Shown: positions 30,718-40,094, numbered from the stretch's first letter. The stretch: 64,000 nucleotides of DNA from Falsirhodobacter sp. 20TX0035 (GCF_028307215.1 NZ_JAQMHV010000002.1:186001-250000), one strand, 5' to 3'. Notes: generated by a model not told the origin, from the letters alone. A program made the numbers and translations.

Positions 30718-32945
30718 AGGCGTGCCTTTCGGATCTCGATCAGCGTGGGGTCGGCCAAGGGCCGCAATCCCACGCGGGGATGGTTCGCGCTGGCGCCCTG
30801 GCTCAAAGCCGAACTGCCCGCGTCGGAGGTGAGGACGTTCGGGTTGCCGCCCAGATCCACCCGCCGGCCAAGCGCGTCGGTCACCGGATCGAACCAGCCG
30901 CCCGTCGGCAGCACCAGTGTGCCCCGGCGCACGCCCGGATCGGGCGCGACGCTGACAAGGGTGACGCCGCGGGCGTTGAACACCTCGGCAATGTCGCCCG
31001 TGTCCAGTTCCAGCGGGGACAGGTCGTCTGGATGGGCGCGCAGCACCTCGAACCCCTGCGCCCGTGCGTCGCGCGCCAGCGGACCCGGGTCCAGCTGGCT
31101 GTGCAGCCGCGTTTCGGGCTGGGGGGACAGGAGGTGGAAGGGCAGCGGCTCCTCCTCCCCGTCCGGATCCAGCCAGGTGGGGTGGGACGGGCAATCGGAC
31201 AGCGCGAAGCCTGCGATCCGGTCGGATACCAGCTCGATCCGGCCGGACGGCGTGGACAGCGGGTGTCCGGCCCGAAGCTGGGCAAAGGGCACCATCGGCC
31301 GCGGGGCGGCTTGATCCGCGTCCAGGCAGGCATAGCCGTCCTGACGGAAGCGGTCCCAGTCCGGAAGCTCCGGATGCGCCATGCGGTAGCGGTCATACAG
31401 GTGCTCCAGCCACGCGGCTTCGTCCCGGCCATCGCGGAAGGCGTTCTCCAGCCCCAGATGGGCGGCGATGCGGGCGAAGACCTCGTGATCCGTCGGCACG
31501 CCGGGCGGGGGCGGCATCACGGCGGGGCTGTAGGCGAGCCACCGGTCCCGCGACGATCCGGCGATGTCCGACCGCTCGAACGGCATGGCCGAGGGAAAGA
31601 CAAGATCGGCGTGGCGCGCGGTGGCCGTCCAGACATTCTCGTGCACGATCACGGTGTCGGGGCGCGTCCACGCGCGTTCCAGCCGGAACAGGTCCTGATG
31701 GTGGTGATACGGATTGCCGCCGGCCCACCAGACCAGCCGGATGTCCGGCAGGTCCAGCATCTTGCCGTCATAGGGCAGCGTGCCGCCCGGACGCTCCAGC
31801 AGATCGGTGATCCGCGCGACGGGGATGTAGTCGGACACGGGGTTCGTGCCCATGGGGAAAGACGGTCCCCGCAGCCCCCGCACCGGCTGCCCGACCGAAG
31901 ACACGGCCGAGAGGCCAAGCGCCAGCCCCAGCCCCGGCCGTCCCATCACCCCTGCCATGGCCGCCAGCGCGACCGAGGCCCAGTAGGGCTGTTCCCCGAA
32001 CCGCGCGCGCTGCAACGACCAGGCAAGGTTCAGAAGGCTCGGCTCGGCCGCCAGCCGCCGGGCGAGGGCGCGCAGATCCTCGGCCGGGACGCCGCACAGG
32101 GCGGCGGCCCAGTCGGCCGATTTCGGGGTGCCGTCGTCCTGGCCCAGAAGATGGCGCGCGAACTCCTCTGCCCCCGTGGTGAAGGATCCAAGGAAGGCGG
32201 CGTCGGCCAGCCCCTCCTCCAGCAGCGTGTGGCACATGGCCAGCATGGCGGCGGTGTCGCTGCCCGGCCGGATCGGGATGTGCCGGCCCTGCACCGCGTC
32301 CCGCGCGTCGGGGGACAGGGTGACGATTTCGCCCCCGGCGGCGCGGAACCGTTCCAGCCAGTCGCCGACGCGGTGGGCGCCGGTCGATCCGGCCTCCACC
32401 TGCGCGTTGGCCAGACGCATGCCGCCAAAGGCCACGATCAGGCGGCAATGCTCCACGATCTGGTCCCAGCTGGGCGCCAGCGCCCCCACCTCGGCATGTT
32501 CGGCGCCGACGACATGGGGCAGGATGACCTTGGCCGTGCCATAGCTGTAGGTGTTCACCGCGAAGGTGAACCCGCCGGCAAGGTTCAGGAACCGCTTCAG
32601 CTGGCTTTGCGGGTGGTGGAACCGCCCCGCGCTGCCCCAGCCGTAGGACCCGCCGAAGATCGCGCGGTTGCCATGCGCCGTCCGCACCCGGTCCAGTTCG
32701 CGGGCGGCCAGCGCCGTCGCCTCCTCCAGCGACAGTTCGACATAGGTGTCGTCGCCCCGCGCGGCCCCGCCATCCCCGGCCAGCCATCCCTTGCGGGCCA
32801 TCGGCACGCGCACCCGCGCCGGATCGCGCGCAAGGTCCAGATGCGTCAGGCCCACGGGGGACGGGGCGGGGTCGTGGCGGAAGGGCTTCAGGGTGGGGCC
32901 CGGCCCCACCTCGAAGAACCCGAAATGCGAGGCGAAGATCTGCAT
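30714..32945 (-). CDS. Molybdopterin oxidoreductase of the BisC/TorA/DMSO-reductase group
   Basis: A 743-residue bis-MGD enzyme. SYGWGSAGRFHHPQSQLKRFLN near residues 100-121 matches the DMSO-reductase block in which Ser (here S105) ligates molybdenum. NTYSYGTAKVILPHVVG, PMGTNPVSDYIPVARI, GGNPYHHHQDLFRLERAW and HENVWTATARHADLVFPSA are typical of BisC/TorA. There is no Tat signal and no Fe-S Cys motif, so it is cytoplasmic like biotin sulfoxide reductase BisC. It would reduce an S-oxide or N-oxide. It is coupled to the ABC binding-protein gene (one-base overlap) and to the CMD gene, implying action on the imported substrate. Confidence 0.88.
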   Translation of the reverse strand: MQIFASHFGFFEVGPGPTLKPFRHDPAPSPVGLTHLDLARDPARVRVPMARKGWLAGDGGAARGDDTYVELSLEEATALAARELDRVRTAHGNRAIFGGSYGWGSAGRFHHPQSQLKRFLNLAGGFTFAVNTYSYGTAKVILPHVVGAEHAEVGALAPSWDQIVEHCRLIVAFGGMRLANAQVEAGSTGAHRVGDWLERFRAAGGEIVTLSPDARDAVQGRHIPIRPGSDTAAMLAMCHTLLEEGLADAAFLGSFTTGAEEFARHLLGQDDGTPKSADWAAALCGVPAEDLRALARRLAAEPSLLNLAWSLQRARFGEQPYWASVALAAMAGVMGRPGLGLALGLSAVSSVGQPVRGLRGPSFPMGTNPVSDYIPVARITDLLERPGGTLPYDGKMLDLPDIRLVWWAGGNPYHHHQDLFRLERAWTRPDTVIVHENVWTATARHADLVFPSAMPFERSDIAGSSRDRWLAYSPAVMPPPPGVPTDHEVFARIAAHLGLENAFRDGRDEAAWLEHLYDRYRMAHPELPDWDRFRQDGYACLDADQAAPRPMVPFAQLRAGHPLSTPSGRIELVSDRIAGFALSDCPSHPTWLDPDGEEEPLPFHLLSPQPETRLHSQLDPGPLARDARAQGFEVLRAHPDDLSPLELDTGDIAEVFNARGVTLVSVAPDPGVRRGTLVLPTGGWFDPVTDALGRRVDLGGNPNVLTSDAGSSALSQGASANHPRVGLRPLADPTLIEIRKARL

Positions 32946-34426
32946 CAGCCGGCGGGCTTCATGTCGAAGGCGCGCACCCAGTCATCCCCGCGCGGCGTGT
33001 AGTCCACCTTGTTGGACACACCATAGGTCGCGGGCTGGGCGTACATGAAGACGACGGGCGCCTCCTCACACATGATGCGGGCGGCGTCGGCATAGGCGGC
33101 CTTGCGGGCGTCCGGGTCGGTGGTGGCGTTGCCCGCCTCCAGCGCCGCGCCGAAGTTCGCGTCGTTCCAGTAGGCGTATTGATCTCCCGGCTTGAACAGC
33201 GTCAGCAGCCCGTCCGCGTCGATCGTGGGCCAGGCCTGACCCAGCAGCGACATCTGCCCCAGATCATGCGCCTTGCGGTACTTGTCCATGTAGGCGCCGA
33301 ATTCCATCGCACGGTATTCGGTCTGCACGCCCACATCGGCGAACATCTGGGCGACGGCCTGCGCCACCTCCTCGCCCTGAAGATAGGTCGCCGTCGGAAC
33401 CTCGAACTCCAGGGGGCGGGACAGGTCCACGCCAGACTCCTTGATCATCTCCTCGGCCTTTTCGGGGTCGTAGACGTAAGGTTTCAGGTCGGGGTTGTAG
33501 CCGAAATAGGCGGGCGTCATGACTTGGCAGTTCGACACCTCGGCCTCGCCCCCGAACAGGACGTCCACGATGGCGTCCTTGTCCACGGCGTAGTTCAGCG
33601 CCTGACGGAACATCTTGTTGTCCATCGGCGGCTTTTCGGTGTTGAACTTGATGAAGACCGACCGCGTGGACGGCACGGCGCCCCCCTTGGCCACGCCGCT
33701 GGCGCTGATGCGCGGCAGTTCCGAGGGCGGGATCTTGTTGATGAAGTCGACCTCGCCCGCCACCAGCGCCGCGATGGCCGAGGAGGTTTCGGGGATCGTG
33801 CGGAAGGTCACATGCTCGAAGGCCGGCGCCTCGCCGAAGAAGTCGGGGTTGCGGGTCATGGTGATGCTGTCGCCGGGGGTCACCCTCTCGATGACATAAG
33901 GCCCGCCCGACATGGTTTCGGACGCGGGATCGTGGCTTGCGGCCCATTCGGGCGGCAGCAGCATGAACATCGACAACTGCGCCGGCAGCGCGGGATAGGG
34001 GCTGGAGGTCTTGATCTCCACCTCGGTCGGCGAGATCACCGTCGCCCCCGTCACCGGCGTGAACCACGAGGAGATGCGCGTCGGGTTGTCCTTGTTCGTG
34101 ACGCGGGCGATGTTCCACGCCACGGTGTTGGCGTCGATCGGCTCCCCGTTCGCGAACTTCGCCCCTTCCACCAGCTTGAAGCGCCAGGTCAGGTCGTCCA
34201 CGGCCTCCCACTCGGTCGCGAGGGAGGGGTGCAGTTCCATGTCCGGCCCGCGCAGGATCAGCGAGGGGTAGACGTGGCTGAGGACCGACAGGTCCAGCCC
34301 CACCGACGCGCTTTGATGCGGGTCCAGCGTGTTGACGGCGTTGGTCAGCGCCAGCGTCACGTCCTGCGCGGCGGCGGCGGACCCCAGAAGGGCGGCCAGA
34401 ACGGCGGTGTATCCAAGATGTCGCAT
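32945..34426 (-). CDS. ABC transporter substrate-binding protein, family 5 (Dpp/Opp type)
   Basis: A 493-residue periplasmic binding protein. Residues 1-20 (MRHLGYTAVLAALLGSAAAA) are a signal peptide. The SBP_bac_5 fold is shown by NTLDPHQSASVGLDLSVLSHVYPSLI, LATEWEAVDDLTWRFKLVEGAKFANG, SGGPYVIERVTPGDSITMTRNPDFFG and MFRQALNYAVDKDAIVDVLFGGEAE. It delivers the ligand to the two permeases and two ATPases of the same operon. Family 5 proteins bind peptides, opines, nickel or glycosides; this one might belong to the KPN_01854-type family, which I recall as accompanying the CMD/AhpD proteins downstream. Confidence 0.88.
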   Translation of the reverse strand: MRHLGYTAVLAALLGSAAAAQDVTLALTNAVNTLDPHQSASVGLDLSVLSHVYPSLILRGPDMELHPSLATEWEAVDDLTWRFKLVEGAKFANGEPIDANTVAWNIARVTNKDNPTRISSWFTPVTGATVISPTEVEIKTSSPYPALPAQLSMFMLLPPEWAASHDPASETMSGGPYVIERVTPGDSITMTRNPDFFGEAPAFEHVTFRTIPETSSAIAALVAGEVDFINKIPPSELPRISASGVAKGGAVPSTRSVFIKFNTEKPPMDNKMFRQALNYAVDKDAIVDVLFGGEAEVSNCQVMTPAYFGYNPDLKPYVYDPEKAEEMIKESGVDLSRPLEFEVPTATYLQGEEVAQAVAQMFADVGVQTEYRAMEFGAYMDKYRKAHDLGQMSLLGQAWPTIDADGLLTLFKPGDQYAYWNDANFGAALEAGNATTDPDARKAAYADAARIMCEEAPVVFMYAQPATYGVSNKVDYTPRGDDWVRAFDMKPAG

Positions 34427-34436
34427 GGGATTTCCT

Positions 34437-35327
34437 TCAGGGCTGGAGGACGAAATGACCCGGCGCGACCTCGGCCATGGCGGCCTCGCGCGCGGGGATG
34501 TTGGCGGACACGTCGAAGATCTCGCGCTTCGGGCGGGGGCGGTCCGGGTCGGGCACGGGGATCGCGGCTAGGAGCGACCGGGTGTAGGGGTGACGCGGGT
34601 CGGCGAAGATCTGCTCCACCGGGCCCGTCTCCACGATGCGTCCGCGCAGCATCACGGCGACCCGCTGGCACAGGTAGCGCACCATCGACAGATCGTGCGC
34701 GATGAACAGATAGGCGAGCCCCAGCCGGTCCTGCAAATCCTGGAACAGGTTCACGATCTGCGCCTGGATGGACACGTCCAGCGCGGTGATCGGTTCGTCC
34801 GCAACGATGAAGGACGGGTTCAGGGCAATGGCGCGGGCGATGTTGATGCGCTGGCGCTGCCCGCCACTGAATTCATGCGGGTATCGCGACATGAACGCGG
34901 GGTCGAGGCCGGTCATCCGGAATAGCTCCGCCACCCGGTCGGGATGGGCGTCCTGCTTGTGAACGACCAGCGGTTCGGCCACAAAGGCGCCCACCTTCAT
35001 CCGCGGGTTCAGCGCGGAATAGGGATCCTGAAAGATCATCTGCATCCGGGCGCGCAGGGGCTTCATCTCGCGCGCGCCCAACCCCGTGATCTCCCGCCCC
35101 TCGAACCGGATCGACCCTTCGTCGGCCGGTTCCAGTTGCAGCGTCACGCGGCCGGCGGTGGACTTGCCCGACCCGCTTTCCCCCACCAGACCCAGCGTTT
35201 CCCCCGGCATGACGTGGAACGAGATGTCGTTGACCGCATGGGTCACGGGCTTTTCCGCCCCCAGCAGGGTGCGCCCGCCGCCATAGCTGCGGCGCAGGCC
35301 CCGGACCTCGATCAGCGGATCAGACAT
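34437..35327 (-). CDS. ABC transporter ATP-binding protein (DppF/OppF type)
   Basis: A 296-residue ATPase. Walker A is GESGSGKSTAGRV, the signature is EFSGGQRQRINIARAIALNP, and Walker B is FIVADEPITALDVS; the oligopeptide-transporter C-terminal extension begins at PVEQIFADPRHPYTRSLLAAIP. It pairs with the DppD-type ATPase to drive import. GAAGGAGGC precedes the ATG. It overlaps the DppD-type gene by eight bases and is ten bases before the binding-protein gene. Confidence 0.93.
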   Translation of the reverse strand: MSDPLIEVRGLRRSYGGGRTLLGAEKPVTHAVNDISFHVMPGETLGLVGESGSGKSTAGRVTLQLEPADEGSIRFEGREITGLGAREMKPLRARMQMIFQDPYSALNPRMKVGAFVAEPLVVHKQDAHPDRVAELFRMTGLDPAFMSRYPHEFSGGQRQRINIARAIALNPSFIVADEPITALDVSIQAQIVNLFQDLQDRLGLAYLFIAHDLSMVRYLCQRVAVMLRGRIVETGPVEQIFADPRHPYTRSLLAAIPVPDPDRPRPKREIFDVSANIPAREAAMAEVAPGHFVLQP

Positions 35328-36315
35328 GGCCCGCCTCCTTCAGCGCGGTGGGCAGATCGTACCATGCCGCGACCATGTGCCCATCCCCCACGGATCGCAA
35401 GGGCGGAACCTCCGTGTGGCAGCGGGGGGTGGCGAAGGGGTTGCGGGGGGCGAAGGGGTCGCCCTTCGGCGGATCGGCCATGTTCGGCGGCGATCCGGGG
35501 ATCTGGTAGAGCCGCCTTTGCGCCCGCGCGCCTTCGTCCGGCAGTGACCGCAGAAGCCCCCAAGTATAGGCCGAGCGTGGATCGCGGAACACCGGGCCCA
35601 CCGGCCCCCGCTCCATGATCCGCCCGCCATACATGACCTGGATCGTATCGGCGAGTTCGGCGACCACGCCCATGTCATGCGTGATCCAGATGACGGTGGT
35701 GCCCAGCCGGTCCTTCAGGTCGCGCACCAGATCCAGGATCTGCGCCTGCACCGTCACGTCCAGCGCCGTCGTCGCCTCGTCCGCGATCAGCAGCTTCGGG
35801 TTGCAGGACAGGCCGATGGCGATCATCACGCGCTGGCGCATCCCGCCGGAAAACTCGTGCGGATACTGCTTCAGGCGGTCGGCGGGGCGCGGAATGCCGA
35901 CCAGCTCCAGCAGCTCCGTCGCGCGGGCGTCGGCGCGGCGTCCCTTCAGGTCGGTGTGCCGCTCGATCACCTCGCGCAGCTGCCGCCCCACGGTCAGGAC
36001 AGGGTTGAGCGAGGACATGGGATCCTGGAACACCATGCCGATCTGCCCGCCGCGCAGGTTCCGCAATTCGCCCTGCGACATGGAAAGAAGGTCGCGCCCC
36101 TGAAACAGCACCCGCCCGCCCAGCACCTTGGCGGGCGGCTTCGGCAGCAGCCCCAGCATCGCCAGCACATGCACCGACTTGCCCGAGCCGCTTTCGCCCA
36201 CGACGCCCAGCGTCTCGCCCTCGTCCAGCGTGTAGCTGACATCGTTCACCGCATGGACACGCCCCGAAGGGGTGTCAAAGGCGACAGTCAGGTTCTCGAC
36301 CTCCAAGAGCGCCAT
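35320..36315 (-). CDS. ABC transporter ATP-binding protein (DppD/OppD type)
   Basis: A 331-residue ATPase. Walker A is GESGSGKSVHVLAMLGLLP, Q-loop VFQDPMSSLNPVLTVG, signature EFSGGMRQRVMIAIGLSCNP, Walker B LLIADEATTALDVT. The Walker B has DEA rather than the more usual DEP, a common DppD variant. The C-terminus carries the oligo_HPY region (DPRSAYTWGLLRSLP). The ATG follows directly after the M24 stop. It forms a heterodimer with the DppF-type protein encoded next. Confidence 0.93.
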   Translation of the reverse strand: MALLEVENLTVAFDTPSGRVHAVNDVSYTLDEGETLGVVGESGSGKSVHVLAMLGLLPKPPAKVLGGRVLFQGRDLLSMSQGELRNLRGGQIGMVFQDPMSSLNPVLTVGRQLREVIERHTDLKGRRADARATELLELVGIPRPADRLKQYPHEFSGGMRQRVMIAIGLSCNPKLLIADEATTALDVTVQAQILDLVRDLKDRLGTTVIWITHDMGVVAELADTIQVMYGGRIMERGPVGPVFRDPRSAYTWGLLRSLPDEGARAQRRLYQIPGSPPNMADPPKGDPFAPRNPFATPRCHTEVPPLRSVGDGHMVAAWYDLPTALKEAGHV

Positions 36316-37482
36316 TCAGACCTCGATATACCCGCCGCGGGACCGCGTGAGGAACTCGTGCCCCGTTTCCGTGATCAGGATCGTGTCCGATATCTGGGTG
36401 GCCACCCCCCGGTCCGGCACGCGCAGGTTCGGCTCCAGCGTAAACAGCATGCCGGGTTCAAGGATCACGTCCGTCTTGCCGTCCAGCGAGGTGTGTTCAT
36501 GCGCGCCAAGGCCGATGGTGTGGCCGATCCGGCCGGGAATGTTCGCGGCATAACCAGCAGCCTCCAGCCCGCGCTTCGTGATGTGGAACAGGTCCGCTAG
36601 CGGGGCGCCGGGGCGCATGGCGGGGGCGATGTCTTCGCGGATCTTCAGGATCGTGTCGATCGCGCGGCGGTTCGCGTCCGGCAACGGGCCATAGGCGAAG
36701 GTGCGTTCGTTCTCGGCATGGATGCCGTTCGCGATGGCCCAGATGAAGACGGCGACCGCCTCCCCCCGCTGCGGACGGCGTTGCGTGGGGTTGTCGCAGT
36801 TGCGGAACATCCGGTCCCCCGCCAGCGCCCAGGTCCAAAGGCCGTTCTGCGCGCCGCCTTCCAGCGATCCGAAATCCGCAACCTCGTGATCCGGCAAGTG
36901 CAGCGCCCAGTGCCGGTTCATCGCGGACATGGAGGCGGTGGCGATCTCACGCTCGCTCCCGCCCTGCGCCAGCGCGTCCTGCGCGGCGTCCATGCCGATA
37001 TCCGCCACCGCGGCGGCGACACGGGCGTTCGCGATCTCGTCCGCGTCCTTTACCAGACGCGCGCGGTCGAAGATGGCAGAGCTGTCCACCAGCTTCGCCT
37101 TCGGCAGCAGCTCGGTCAGCAGGCGGTGGCGGGCGACGGGCAGGTAATCCTCCTCCACCCCCAGCACGCCGGCATCCAGACCCTTTTCGGCCAGAATGGC
37201 GCGCAGCGCGTCCTGCCAGTTCGGCCCCATGGTGACCTTGGTGGACCATGCGCCGTAAAGCCGGATGTCCTTCACCCAGCTTTCTGACCGGCCGTGATCG
37301 TCGCGCAATGCGTGGACAAGGATCACAGGCTCCCCCTCGGCCGGCAGGATCGCGATCACGGGGTGGGAGAAGATGATCGGGTTGAAGCCGGACAGGTAGA
37401 AGCTGTGCTCGGGCTTGAAGGTCACGAGCGCGTCGATGCCCTTCGCGGCCATCAGCGTCTTCAGGCGGGAGATGCGGTTCAT
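36316..37482 (-). CDS. M24-fold (Xaa-Pro peptidase/creatinase-like) protein lacking most metal ligands
   Basis: A 388-residue protein with the creatinase N-domain (LKTLMAAKGIDALVTFKPEHSFYLSG) and the pita-bread M24 domain (residues 145-388). M24 metallopeptidases bind two metals through Asp, Asp, His, Glu, Glu. By alignment to the usual motifs these positions here are F246, E257, H321, E350 and S365, so three of five are changed. Creatinase, a hydrolase of a C-N bond in the same fold, also works without metal. The protein may therefore be a creatinase-like amidinohydrolase-type or other C-N hydrolase rather than a peptidase. ATGA-coupled to the permease gene upstream. Confidence 0.82.
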   Translation of the reverse strand: MNRISRLKTLMAAKGIDALVTFKPEHSFYLSGFNPIIFSHPVIAILPAEGEPVILVHALRDDHGRSESWVKDIRLYGAWSTKVTMGPNWQDALRAILAEKGLDAGVLGVEEDYLPVARHRLLTELLPKAKLVDSSAIFDRARLVKDADEIANARVAAAVADIGMDAAQDALAQGGSEREIATASMSAMNRHWALHLPDHEVADFGSLEGGAQNGLWTWALAGDRMFRNCDNPTQRRPQRGEAVAVFIWAIANGIHAENERTFAYGPLPDANRRAIDTILKIREDIAPAMRPGAPLADLFHITKRGLEAAGYAANIPGRIGHTIGLGAHEHTSLDGKTDVILEPGMLFTLEPNLRVPDRGVATQISDTILITETGHEFLTRSRGGYIEV

Positions 37483-38318
37483 CGGGCGCTCCTTGTCTTT
37501 GGGTCGAAGTAATCGCGCAGCCAGTCGCCGAACAGGTTGACGCCCAGCACGGTCAGCATGATGGCCACGCCGGGGAAGGTGACGGCCCACCACGCGGTGG
37601 AGATGTAGGTCCGCCCGTCCGCCAGCATCCGTCCCCAGGACGGGTTCGGCGGCTGCACGCCAAGGCCGAGGAAAGACAGCGCGGCGTCCATCACGATGAT
37701 CCGCGCCAGTTCCAGCGTGGCCACGACCAGCGCGGGCGTCAGGACGTTGGGCAGGATGTGCCGCAGCATGATCCGCCAGCCGGAGGCCCCGATGGCGCGG
37801 GCCGACTGCACGAACTCCCGCTCCCGCAAGGACAGGACCTGCCCCCGGATGATGCGGGCATAGCGGATCCACGAGGTCAGGGCGAGGACCGCCACCACGT
37901 TCACCATCGACGGGCCGAGGGCGGCGACGACCAGCAGCGCCAGCATCATCAGGGGGATGGCCAGCTGGATGTCCACCAGCCGCATCAGGATGCGGTCGGT
38001 GATCCCGCCCGCATAACCGGCAAGGATGCCAAGGAAGGTGCCGACGATCCCGCCCGCCACCACCGCCGCCCCGGCCACCATCAGCGTGATGCGGCTGCCG
38101 TAAACGATGCGGGACAGGATGTCGCGGCCGACCTCGTCCGTGCCTAAAGGATGCGGCCCCCACCAGTCCGGCGGCACCATGCGGGCACGCAAGCTGCCGC
38201 GCGTCGGATCCTCCAGCCCCAGCCACGGCGCCAGGACGGCCACCGCGACGAACAGCACGAGGATGACGAACCCCGCCATCCCGACCTTGCTGCGCGCCAG
38301 TTCCTTGAAGAAGGTCAT
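37479..38318 (-). CDS. ABC transporter permease (DppC type)
   Basis: A 279-residue permease. One N-terminal helix (GMAGFVILVLFVAVAVLAPWLG), then the periplasmic PHPLGTDEVGRDILSRIVYGSR motif of DppC proteins, four to five more helices, and the EAA loop ARAIGASGWRIMLRHILPNVL that docks on the ATPases. It begins one base after the DppB-type stop and overlaps the M24 start by four bases. Confidence 0.93.
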   Translation of the reverse strand: MTFFKELARSKVGMAGFVILVLFVAVAVLAPWLGLEDPTRGSLRARMVPPDWWGPHPLGTDEVGRDILSRIVYGSRITLMVAGAAVVAGGIVGTFLGILAGYAGGITDRILMRLVDIQLAIPLMMLALLVVAALGPSMVNVVAVLALTSWIRYARIIRGQVLSLREREFVQSARAIGASGWRIMLRHILPNVLTPALVVATLELARIIVMDAALSFLGLGVQPPNPSWGRMLADGRTYISTAWWAVTFPGVAIMLTVLGVNLFGDWLRDYFDPKTRSAR

Positions 38319-38319
38319 G

Positions 38320-39240
38320 TCAGCGCTCCGCCCGGATGCGGGGGTCCAGCACGCCATAGAGCATGTCGACCGCGAAGTTGATCAGCACGAAGATCGTGGC
38401 CACGACGAAGATGCCCGCCTGGATCACCGGAAAGTCGTTGGCCTGGATCGCCTGCAGGATCAGCCGCCCCACGCCGGGCCAGGCGAAGACGGTTTCCGTC
38501 ACCACTGACCCGCCCAGAAGCTCCCCCGCAAGGATGGCCGTCATGGTCGTGACCGGGATCAGCGCGTTGCGGGCCGTGTGCCACAGGAACACGGTCGTGG
38601 GCATCAGCCCCTTGGCGCGGGCGGTGCGTATGTAATCCTCGCGCAGGATGTCCAGCATCGACGACCGCAAAAGCCGCGCGATGGAGGCGGAGACGAACAC
38701 CGCCAGCGTCAGCGCGGGCAGCACCAGATGCGCGAAGGTGCCGTAGCCCCCGGTGGGCAACCAGCCCAGCGACACGCCGAAATAGAGGATCAGCATGATC
38801 CCCAGCCAGAACACCGGCGTCGCCTGCCCCAGAAGGGCCACAGTCATCACGACGAGTTCGGCCACCGTGCCGCGCTTCAGCGCCGCGATGGCGCCCGCGA
38901 CCGCCCCGATCGCGATGCCCAGCACCATGGCCGATCCGGCCAGCAGCGCCGTGGCGGGCATGCGTTCCCACACCACCGCCAGCGCCGGACGCCCGTGCTG
39001 GAACGAGGTGCCGAAATCGCCCTGCACCGCCTGCCACAGGAAGGTCAAATACTGCATCACCAACGGCTCGTTCAGGCCCAGCTGGCTCCGCAGCGCCTCG
39101 ATCTGCTCGGCGCTGGCGCCCACGGGCAGCAGAAGGGTGGAGGGATCGCCCAGAACGCGCGTGACAAAGAACACGATCGTCACCACGCCCCAGACGGCCA
39201 GCAGCGATTCCAGCAGGCGCTTGATCAGGTAGCTGCCCAT
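38320..39240 (-). CDS. ABC transporter permease (DppB type)
   Basis: A 306-residue permease with six predicted helices. The N-terminal MGSYLIKRLLESLLAVWGVVT and the LGLNEPLVMQYLTFLWQAVQGDFGTSF block are standard DppB features; the EAA loop is TARAKGLMPTTVFLWHTARNALIP. The ATG at 39240 overlaps the last base of the hydrolase stop codon. Longer in-frame starts lie within the hydrolase gene and are not needed. Confidence 0.93.
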   Translation of the reverse strand: MGSYLIKRLLESLLAVWGVVTIVFFVTRVLGDPSTLLLPVGASAEQIEALRSQLGLNEPLVMQYLTFLWQAVQGDFGTSFQHGRPALAVVWERMPATALLAGSAMVLGIAIGAVAGAIAALKRGTVAELVVMTVALLGQATPVFWLGIMLILYFGVSLGWLPTGGYGTFAHLVLPALTLAVFVSASIARLLRSSMLDILREDYIRTARAKGLMPTTVFLWHTARNALIPVTTMTAILAGELLGGSVVTETVFAWPGVGRLILQAIQANDFPVIQAGIFVVATIFVLINFAVDMLYGVLDPRIRAER

Positions 39241-40094
39241 CAGCCCTCCGTCCGCGCCAGGAAGCCGCGGATATGGGCCACGACCTCGGCGTTCTTCTCG
39301 ACATGGCAGGAATGGTTGGCGCCGGGCACCTCCCACAGTTCGGCGTTGGGCATCAGTTCGGCGATCAGGCGGGACTGGCTGGGCGGGCAGATCCAGTCCT
39401 TTTCGCCGCAGAAGGCCAGCGTGGGTGTCGGCACCGAGCGCAAGGCGTCGCGCAGGTCATGGGCCTTTTCGCGGAACATCTCGTTGTGGGTTTCGGCATG
39501 CAGATGCATCGTGCGGGTGCGCTCCAGCGCGGCGTCGGGATCGAATGTCTCGTAATACAGCGGTTGCAGCGCCAGCCAGATCAGCCGCAATTCAATGTCG
39601 TCCACGATGTTTTCCGAAAACAGCTTGTCGATCATCGCGGGTGAGGCCGAGGGCACCTTGTCGATCCGCGCCTTGAACGTCTCGATCGCCTCCGCCTCGT
39701 GGTGGTGGCTGGGGGCCGTGCCGCGCACGATCAGCCGCGACAGGTGGCGGTGATAATGGACGGCATAGGTCAGCGCGATCATGCCGCCGAAGCTGCCGCC
39801 CTGCAGGATGATCTTCCCCTCCTCGCCGCAGAAATGGCGGCGGAAGGCGTCCACGTCGTCGGCATACTGGCGGAAGTTCATGGGATAGGTGATCGTGGAC
39901 AGCCCGCAGCCGCGCTGGTCATAGGCGATCACGCGGTAGCGGTCGGCCAGAGCCTTGTAGGCGTTCCATTCACCCAGATGGTCCCCGATGCCGCGCCCGC
40001 CATGCAGCAGGATGATCGTCTCGGGATGCTCCTCCCCTGCGATGCGATAGCGGAAGGTGCAGCCGTTCAGGGTGATGTAACGTTCGTCGGTCAT
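39240..40094 (-). CDS. Alpha/beta hydrolase, proline-iminopeptidase-like
   Basis: A 284-residue cytoplasmic alpha/beta hydrolase. The oxyanion region is IILLHGGRGIGDHL, then RVIAYDQRGCGLS (the prolyl-aminopeptidase style DQRGxGxS), nucleophile S101 in QGGSFGGMIALTYA, acid in CGEKDWICPP, and His in GANHSCHVEKN. Family members cleave N-terminal proline, amides or esters; the real substrate is presumably a product of the imported compound. The gene overlaps the monooxygenase stop (ATGA) and the permease start (one base). Confidence 0.87.
   Translation of the reverse strand: MTDERYITLNGCTFRYRIAGEEHPETIILLHGGRGIGDHLGEWNAYKALADRYRVIAYDQRGCGLSTITYPMNFRQYADDVDAFRRHFCGEEGKIILQGGSFGGMIALTYAVHYHRHLSRLIVRGTAPSHHHEAEAIETFKARIDKVPSASPAMIDKLFSENIVDDIELRLIWLALQPLYYETFDPDAALERTRTMHLHAETHNEMFREKAHDLRDALRSVPTPTLAFCGEKDWICPPSQSRLIAELMPNAELWEVPGANHSCHVEKNAEVVAHIRGFLARTEG

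Noticed and set aside
30718-31194. Longer N-terminus for the CMD-domain protein
   Set aside because: The extension is a shadow of the molybdoenzyme gene; ATG 30717 gives the normal ATGA overlap and family length.
37483-38226. Longer N-terminus for the M24-fold protein giving a 636-residue product
   Set aside because: The extra part is antiphase DppC-type permease sequence; the creatinase N-domain starts properly at ATG 37482.
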